A stretch of DNA of 64,000 nucleotides, from positions 2,666,001-2,730,000 of the forward strand of contig NZ_CP035376.1 of the NCBI RefSeq assembly GCF_004118975.1, given 5' to 3'. Of the stretch, positions 59,165 through 64,000 are shown in pieces. This stretch comes from Luteimonas sp. YGD11-2. Lineage in GTDB: Bacteria; Pseudomonadota; Gammaproteobacteria; Xanthomonadales; Xanthomonadaceae. Numbering within the stretch: position 1 is the stretch's first letter; each line of letters begins with the position of its first letter. Under the pieces are notes generated by a model. The model was not told the DNA's origin and made no database searches. It saw nothing but the letters and a program-made list of their open reading frames with translations. A program made the translations under genes and the position numbers.

Positions 59165-60123
59165 AGGGTCTGCTCCAGCACGCGCCAGCACAGTTCCTCG
59201 AACCCGATGCCGATCTGGCCGGCGGCCTTGGGCACCAGCGAGTGGCTGGTCATCCCCGGCGCGGTGTTGACCTCGAGCAACTGGAAGTCGCCGGTCTCGC
59301 GGTCGCGCATGATGTCGACGCGGCCCCAGCCACCGCAGCCGGCGGCGACGAAGGCCGCCAGCGCGAGTTCGCCGATGCGACGCTCGTCGTCGCCCTCGAG
59401 GCCCGGGCACAGGTACTGCGTGGCGTCGGACACGTACTTGGCTTCGTAGTCGTACCACGACCCCTTGGGCACGATGCGGATCGACGGCAGCGCGCGCAGG
59501 CCGTCGCCGGTGTCGAGGATGCCGACGGTGAGCTCGTCGCCGACCACCATGCGCTCGACCAGCAGTTCGCCCGGGTAGCGTGCGGCCAGCTGCACGGCAT
59601 CCTCGAGGCCGGCATCGTCGAACACGCGGCTGACGCCGACGCTCGAACCTTCCTGCGATGGCTTGACGATCACCGGCAGGCCGAGCGCGCGCGCGGCGGC
59701 ATGCACGTCGTCGCCGCGCGCCAGGCGCGCGTAGGCCGGCGTCGGCAGACCGAGGCTCAACCACACCTGCTTGGTGCGGATCTTGTCCATGCTCAGCGCC
59801 GAGCCGAGCACGCCGGAGCCGGTGTACGGCACCCCGAGCGCATCCATCAGCCCCTGCACCACGCCGTCCTCGCCACCGCCGTGCTGGCCGTGCAGCACGT
59901 TGAACACGCGGTCGTAGCGGCGTGCCACCAGCGCCTGCGCCAGCGCGGCGATGCCGTCGACCGGCTGTGCATCGACGCCGCGCGCGCGCAGTGCTTCGAG
60001 CACGTTGCGGCCCGACTCCAGCGACACCTCGCGCTCCGACCCGGTGCCGCCAAGCAGCACGGCGACGCGGCCGAAGCCGGCCGGATCGGCGAGGCGCGGG
60101 GCGGGCAGCGGACGTGCGCTCAT
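59161..60123 (-). CDS. ddl: D-alanine--D-alanine ligase
   Basis: Ddl makes the D-Ala-D-Ala dipeptide that MurF adds to the peptidoglycan precursor. The 320-residue ATP-grasp enzyme shows [51 protein letters not shown] and [18 protein letters not shown]. The DdlB class is inferred from its location. Its start overlaps the murC stop and its stop overlaps ftsQ, so the three are translationally coupled. Confidence 0.97.
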   Translation of the reverse strand: MSARPLPAPRLADPAGFGRVAVLLGGTGSEREVSLESGRNVLEALRARGVDAQPVDGIAALAQALVARRYDRVFNVLHGQHGGGEDGVVQGLMDALGVPYTGSGVLGSALSMDKIRTKQVWLSLGLPTPAYARLARGDDVHAAARALGLPVIVKPSQEGSSVGVSRVFDDAGLEDAVQLAARYPGELLVERMVVGDELTVGILDTGDGLRALPSIRIVPKGSWYDYEAKYVSDATQYLCPGLEGDDERRIGELALAAFVAAGCGGWGRVDIMRDRETGDFQLLEVNTAPGMTSHSLVPKAAGQIGIGFEELCWRVLEQTL

Positions 60124-61568
60124 CGCAGCACCTCCGGAAAACCATCGAGCGCCAGCTGCTGCGCGGCATGGCCGATGTCACCCGCGCCCATCACCAGCAG
60201 CAGGTCGCCATCGGCAAGCACGTCGGGCAGCACCGCACGCAGTTCATCGGTGTCGTCGACGACCACCGGGTCGAGACGCCCGCGCGCACGGATCGCACGT
60301 GCCAGCGCCCGCGAATCGGCATTCGCCAGCGGCGCCTCGCCGGCGGCATAGACCTCGGTCAGCACCAGCACGTCGACCTCGGACAGCACCGCGGCGAAGT
60401 CATCGAGAAGGTCGCGGGTGCGGCTGTAGCGGTGCGGCTGGAAGGCAACGACCAGCCGCTTCTCCGGCCAGCCACCGCGCGCGGCCTCGAACACCGCCTT
60501 GAGTTCCTTCGGGTGGTGGCCGTAGTCGTCGACCAGCTGCACCGTCGCGCCCTGCGCGGTGGTGAGTTCGGCCAGCAGGTTGAAGCGGCGGCCGATGCCC
60601 TGGAACTTCTCCAGCGCCTGCACGATGCGCGCCGGCTCCACACCGACCTGCCAGCCCACCGACGCCGCCGCCAGCGCGTTCTGCACGTTGTGGCGGCCGG
60701 GCAGTGCCAGCGTCGCCGGCGTGCGGCTGCCATCGGGCAGGCACAGGGTGAAGCACATGCGCGCACCATGCTGCACCACGTCCTCGGCCCGCACGTCGGC
60801 ATCCACGCTGAAGCCGTAGGTGGTCACGTGGCGCGGGGTCTCCTCGGCCAGCCGCGCGACTTCGGGATCGTCGATGCACAGCACCGCCAGCCCGTAGAAC
60901 GGCAGCCGGTGCAGGAATTCGGAGAACGCCGCCTGCACGCGTGCGAAGTCGCCACCGTAGTTCTCCAGATGGTCGGCATCGATATTGGTGACCACCGCCA
61001 CCAGCGGGTTCAGCCGCAGGAAGCTGCCGTCGCTCTCGTCGGCCTCGGCCACCAGCCAGTCACCACCGCCCAGCCGCGCATTGGCGCCGGCGGCCAGCAG
61101 CTGGCCGCCGATGACGAAGGTCGGGTCCATGCCGCCTTCGGCCAGCACGCTGGCGGTCAGCGAGGTGGTGGTGGTCTTGCCGTGGGTGCCGGCGACCGCG
61201 ATGCCGCGCTTGAGGCGCATCAGTTCGGCCAGCATCTCCGCACGCGGCACCACCGGAATGCGGCGCGCACGCGCTTCCACCAGTTCCGGGTTGTCGGCGC
61301 GGATCGCGCTGGAGATCACCACGCAGTCGGTGCCCTGCACGTTGTCGGCGGCATGCCCGCGATGCACGCGGATGCCGAGCGCCTGCAGGCGACGCGTCAC
61401 CGCGTTGTCGGCGAGGTCGGAACCCGACACGCTGTAGCCCAACGTGTTGAGCACCTCGGCGATGCCGCTCATGCCGGCGCCGCCGATGCCGACGAAATGC
61501 ACCCGCCCGTAGGCACGCGCGAGTTCGGCGCCGGACAGCAGGCGGGCGTCGAGCAGGCGACGGATCAT
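60120..61568 (-). CDS. murC: UDP-N-acetylmuramate--L-alanine ligase MurC
   Basis: MurC adds L-Ala to UDP-MurNAc, the first amino acid of the stem peptide. The 482-residue Mur ligase has the N-terminal [18 protein letters not shown] (UDP binding), the ATP loop [36 protein letters not shown] and the C-terminal [14 protein letters not shown] and FQPHRYSRT. The ATG at 61568 has GGAGAA at 8 bases and overlaps the ftsW stop (ATGA). In most gammaproteobacteria murG separates ftsW and murC; here it is absent. Confidence 0.98.
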   Translation of the reverse strand: MIRRLLDARLLSGAELARAYGRVHFVGIGGAGMSGIAEVLNTLGYSVSGSDLADNAVTRRLQALGIRVHRGHAADNVQGTDCVVISSAIRADNPELVEARARRIPVVPRAEMLAELMRLKRGIAVAGTHGKTTTTSLTASVLAEGGMDPTFVIGGQLLAAGANARLGGGDWLVAEADESDGSFLRLNPLVAVVTNIDADHLENYGGDFARVQAAFSEFLHRLPFYGLAVLCIDDPEVARLAEETPRHVTTYGFSVDADVRAEDVVQHGARMCFTLCLPDGSRTPATLALPGRHNVQNALAAASVGWQVGVEPARIVQALEKFQGIGRRFNLLAELTTAQGATVQLVDDYGHHPKELKAVFEAARGGWPEKRLVVAFQPHRYSRTRDLLDDFAAVLSEVDVLVLTEVYAAGEAPLANADSRALARAIRARGRLDPVVVDDTDELRAVLPDVLADGDLLLVMGAGDIGHAAQQLALDGFPEVLR

Positions 61569-62908
61569 GCAGAGGTTCTCCCGAAGGTGGGTTCGACGCG
61601 CTGGCGCAGGCGGCTGGTGCCGTAGGCGGGCGCCCTTGCGGCGTCGGCGGCAGGCGCAGGGGCGGCGGGCGTCGCGCGCGCCGGTGCGGGGTCGTGGCTG
61701 GACGGTGCCGGTACCGGAGTAGGAGCATCGCCGCGCAGGCGTGCGACCTGGCGCTGGGCGCGGTCGAGCTCGAAGGACACCCGCAGCAGCAGGCCCACCG
61801 CGACGCAGGTCATCATCACGCTGGAGCCGCCGGACGAGATCAGCGGCAGGGTCAGGCCCTTGGTTGGCAGCAGGCCGAGGTTGACGCCGATCGACACCAG
61901 GCTCTGCAGCGCGATCGCCAGTGCCACGCCGAAGGCGCAGTAGCCGGCGAAGTGGCGGCGCATCTCCACGCACTTCAGGCCGATCCACAGCGCGCGCCCG
62001 ACCAGCAGCGCGTACAGGCCGATCACCAGGCACACGCCGAGGAAGCCGAGTTCCTCCGCGATCACCGCCAGGATGAAGTCGGTATGCGCCTCGGGCAGGT
62101 AGTTGAGCTTCTGGATCGACGCGCCCAGGCCGACGCCGGTGAGTTCGCCGCGGCCCACCGCCATCAGCGCGTTGGCGAGCTGGTAGCCGGAATTGAACGG
62201 ATCCGCGAACGGGTCCATGAACGAGGTGAGGCGGCGCATGCGGTACGGCTCGGCGATCGCCACGATCGCCAGCAGTGGCAGGCCGATGACCACCGGCGCC
62301 GCCATCCGCGGCAGGTGCACGCCGCCCAGCACCAGCATCCCGGCGGTGATCGCCAGCATCAGCGCCAGCGAGCCGAAGTCGGGCTGGAACACCAGCAGCA
62401 CCATGAGGCCGCAGGCCACGAAGATCGGCTTGAGCATCGCGCCCCAGGTCGCATTGACCTCGTCGCGGAAGCGCACCAGGTAGCTGGCCAGCCACACGAT
62501 GTACATCAGCTTCACCGCTTCCACGACCTGGAAGTTGGAGACGCCGAGGTTGATCCAGCGCTGCGCGCCATTGACGCTGTGGCCCAGGCCCGGGATGAAC
62601 ACCAGCAGCAGCAGGCCGAAGCAGCCCAGCAGCAGCAGGCGGTCGTACTTCTCGATGCTCTTGAGCTCGGTGCGCATCACCAGCGCGCACAGCACCGCGC
62701 CCATGCCCAGGAACATCAGGTGGCGCACCAGGAAGTAGAACGGGCCGACCTCCAGCTCCTCGGCCACCGCGATCGAGCTGGAACCGACCATCACCACGCC
62801 CAGCACCGCGAGCGCGATGGCGGCGCCGCACAGCCACGGGTCGAAGCGCCCCTGGATGGCGTCCAGGCGGGTGGCCTGGCGGCTGGCGGTGGTGTCGGCA
62901 ACGGCCAT
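61565..62908 (-). CDS. ftsW: SEDS peptidoglycan glycosyltransferase FtsW
   Basis: FtsW polymerises septal peptidoglycan with FtsI. The 447-residue protein has about ten transmembrane helices and SEDS motifs: [18 protein letters not shown] (with the catalytic Asp), [39 protein letters not shown] and [11 protein letters not shown] Pro/Ala-rich cytoplasmic tail of about 60 residues (from [13 protein letters not shown]) is longer than in E. coli. Its ATG overlaps the mraY stop by one base, and its stop overlaps murC. Confidence 0.97.
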   Translation of the reverse strand: MAVADTTASRQATRLDAIQGRFDPWLCGAAIALAVLGVVMVGSSSIAVAEELEVGPFYFLVRHLMFLGMGAVLCALVMRTELKSIEKYDRLLLLGCFGLLLLVFIPGLGHSVNGAQRWINLGVSNFQVVEAVKLMYIVWLASYLVRFRDEVNATWGAMLKPIFVACGLMVLLVFQPDFGSLALMLAITAGMLVLGGVHLPRMAAPVVIGLPLLAIVAIAEPYRMRRLTSFMDPFADPFNSGYQLANALMAVGRGELTGVGLGASIQKLNYLPEAHTDFILAVIAEELGFLGVCLVIGLYALLVGRALWIGLKCVEMRRHFAGYCAFGVALAIALQSLVSIGVNLGLLPTKGLTLPLISSGGSSVMMTCVAVGLLLRVSFELDRAQRQVARLRGDAPTPVPAPSSHDPAPARATPAAPAPAADAARAPAYGTSRLRQRVEPTFGRTSA

Positions 62909-63993
62909 CAGCGCACCTTCAACGTCGCGAGGCCGACCAGCACCAGGATCACCGAGATGATCCAGAAGCGCACGATGACGCGCGGCTCCGGCCAGCCCTT
63001 GAGCTCGAAGTGGTGGTGGATGGGCGCCATCCGGAACACGCGCTTGCCGGTGAGCTTGAACGACGCCACCTGGATCATCACCGAGAGCGTCTCGATGACG
63101 AAGATGCCGCCCATGATCACCAGCACCAGTTCCTGGCGAACGATCACCGCGATGGTGCCCAGCACCGCACCGAGCGCCAGCGCGCCGATATCACCCATGA
63201 ACACCATCGCCGGATAGGTGTTGAACCACAGGAAGCCGAGCCCTGCGCCGGCGATCGCCGCGCAGATGATCACCAGTTCGCCGGCACCCGGAATCTGCGG
63301 GATCTGCAGGTAGTTGGAGAACACCGCGTTGCCCGAGGCATAGGCGAACACGCCCAGCGCGCAGGCCACCAGCACCGTCGGCATGATCGCCAGGCCATCG
63401 AGGCCGTCGGTGAGGTTGACCGCGTTGGAGAAGCCGACGATCCAGAAATAGGCGATGGCGACGAAGGTGATCGACACCAGCGGCAACGCCACCGCCTTGA
63501 ACAGCGGGATATAGAACGTGGTCGCCGCGGCGACGTCGGCGGTCTGGTACAGGTAGATGCCGGCCGCCAGGCCAAACACCGACTGCAGCAGGTACTTCCA
63601 GCGCGACTTCAGCCCGTTCGGGTCGCGTCTGACGATCTTGATCCAGTCGTCGTACCAGCCGATGGCGCCAAAGGCGAGCATCACCAGCAGCACCACCCAC
63701 ACGTACTTGTTGCGCAGGTCGCCCCACAGCAGCACCGAGGCGAGCACGGTGAGCAGGATCAGCGCACCGCCCATGGTCGGGGTGCCGGCCTTGGAGAAAT
63801 GCGTCTGCGGGCCGTCGCTGCGGATCGGCTGGCCACCCTTGTACTGGGCCAGCCTGCGGATCACCGCCGGGCCCCACCACAGCGACAGCAGCAGCGCGGT
63901 CAGCGCGGCGAGGATGCCGCGGAAGGTCAGGTACGCGAACAGGCCGAAGAAATCCTCGAGCCCCTGCAGCCAGCGCGCCAGCTCAAGCAGCAT
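62908..63993 (-). CDS. mraY: Phospho-N-acetylmuramoyl-pentapeptide transferase MraY
   Basis: MraY transfers phospho-MurNAc-pentapeptide to undecaprenyl phosphate, making lipid I. The 361-residue polytopic protein carries KAGTPTMGG, the metal-site pair GWYDDWIK and [13 protein letters not shown], the third Asp region [15 protein letters not shown] and the histidine loop [12 protein letters not shown]. It is complete, with the start only 7 bases from the right edge of the window; murF would be expected just outside. Confidence 0.98.
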   Translation of the reverse strand: MLLELARWLQGLEDFFGLFAYLTFRGILAALTALLLSLWWGPAVIRRLAQYKGGQPIRSDGPQTHFSKAGTPTMGGALILLTVLASVLLWGDLRNKYVWVVLLVMLAFGAIGWYDDWIKIVRRDPNGLKSRWKYLLQSVFGLAAGIYLYQTADVAAATTFYIPLFKAVALPLVSITFVAIAYFWIVGFSNAVNLTDGLDGLAIMPTVLVACALGVFAYASGNAVFSNYLQIPQIPGAGELVIICAAIAGAGLGFLWFNTYPAMVFMGDIGALALGAVLGTIAVIVRQELVLVIMGGIFVIETLSVMIQVASFKLTGKRVFRMAPIHHHFELKGWPEPRVIVRFWIISVILVLVGLATLKVR

Positions 63994-64000
63994 CGGTGGT

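Noticed and set aside
60120..62837. Possibility that the long in-frame extension upstream of murC encodes a hidden murG
   Set aside because: The extension translates to Arg/Ala/Gly-rich sequence in the wrong frame of ftsW and has none of the MurG motifs (for example the N-terminal GGTGGH type loop).

Overview
The window is very GC-rich, densely coding gammaproteobacterial chromosome, most likely from the family Xanthomonadaceae/Lysobacteraceae (a Lysobacter, Luteimonas or Xanthomonas relative). The gene content and order support this: otsB-GH15-otsA, rluD divergent from bamD, sucD/sucC beside pilS-pilR and pilA-pilB-pilC-pilD, and mraY...ftsZ-lpxC followed by DUF721, an M23 peptidase, secA and a Nudix/ThiE fusion. 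No rRNA, tRNA, prophage, complete IS element or CRISPR array was seen.

Layout. 1-10.1 kb: an ABC-F ATPase (cut by the left edge), a TonB-dependent receptor, a YbaL-type cation/proton antiporter, a YfcH-type epimerase and ClpB with a recognisable heat-shock promoter. 10.1-19.2 kb: an inverted pair of palindromic repeats, gloA, the trehalose operon otsB-GH15-otsA, pgeF, rluD, bamD and a VKOR-thioredoxin fusion. 19.5-24.0 kb: a compact five-gene minor-pilin operon ending in an unusual 781-residue protein that joins a PilX-like membrane anchor to a long repetitive, probably beta-helical, passenger; no pilY1 is present. 24.0-29.0 kb: nadE, a small DUF559 nuclease-like gene surrounded by repeats, and sucD/sucC. 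29.1-39.4 kb: type IV pilus regulation and assembly (pilS, pilR, pilA, pilB, pilC, pilD), interrupted between pilR and pilA by a hipB-hipA toxin-antitoxin pair and a small membrane protein. pilA has an excellent sigma-54 promoter, which fits PilR control.

39.4-47.3 kb: the pilD-coaE neighbourhood is split by an orphan gene, an exonuclease III, a DUF3606 protein, a three-domain LigD and a large MscS channel. 47.5-54.0 kb: a YciE/YciF-like protein, the Nudix-ThiE fusion, an array of five hairpins, secA, an M23 peptidase and DUF721. 54.5-64 kb: the division and cell-wall cluster, read leftward as mraY-ftsW-murC-ddl-ftsQ-ftsA-ftsZ, then lpxC. Most junctions overlap by a few bases, and murG is missing from its usual place between ftsW and murC.

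Two themes go beyond ordinary annotation. First, a palindromic repeat family (ten copies found by eye, stem CTTCTCCCG/CGGGAGAAG and relatives) lies in many intergenic gaps, surrounds the DUF559 gene, and appears to have inserted in frame into pgeF. Second, the pilus loci are rearranged relative to the order I know from Xanthomonas. The PilX-like beta-helix protein is the best candidate for an undescribed surface or pilus-tip component.
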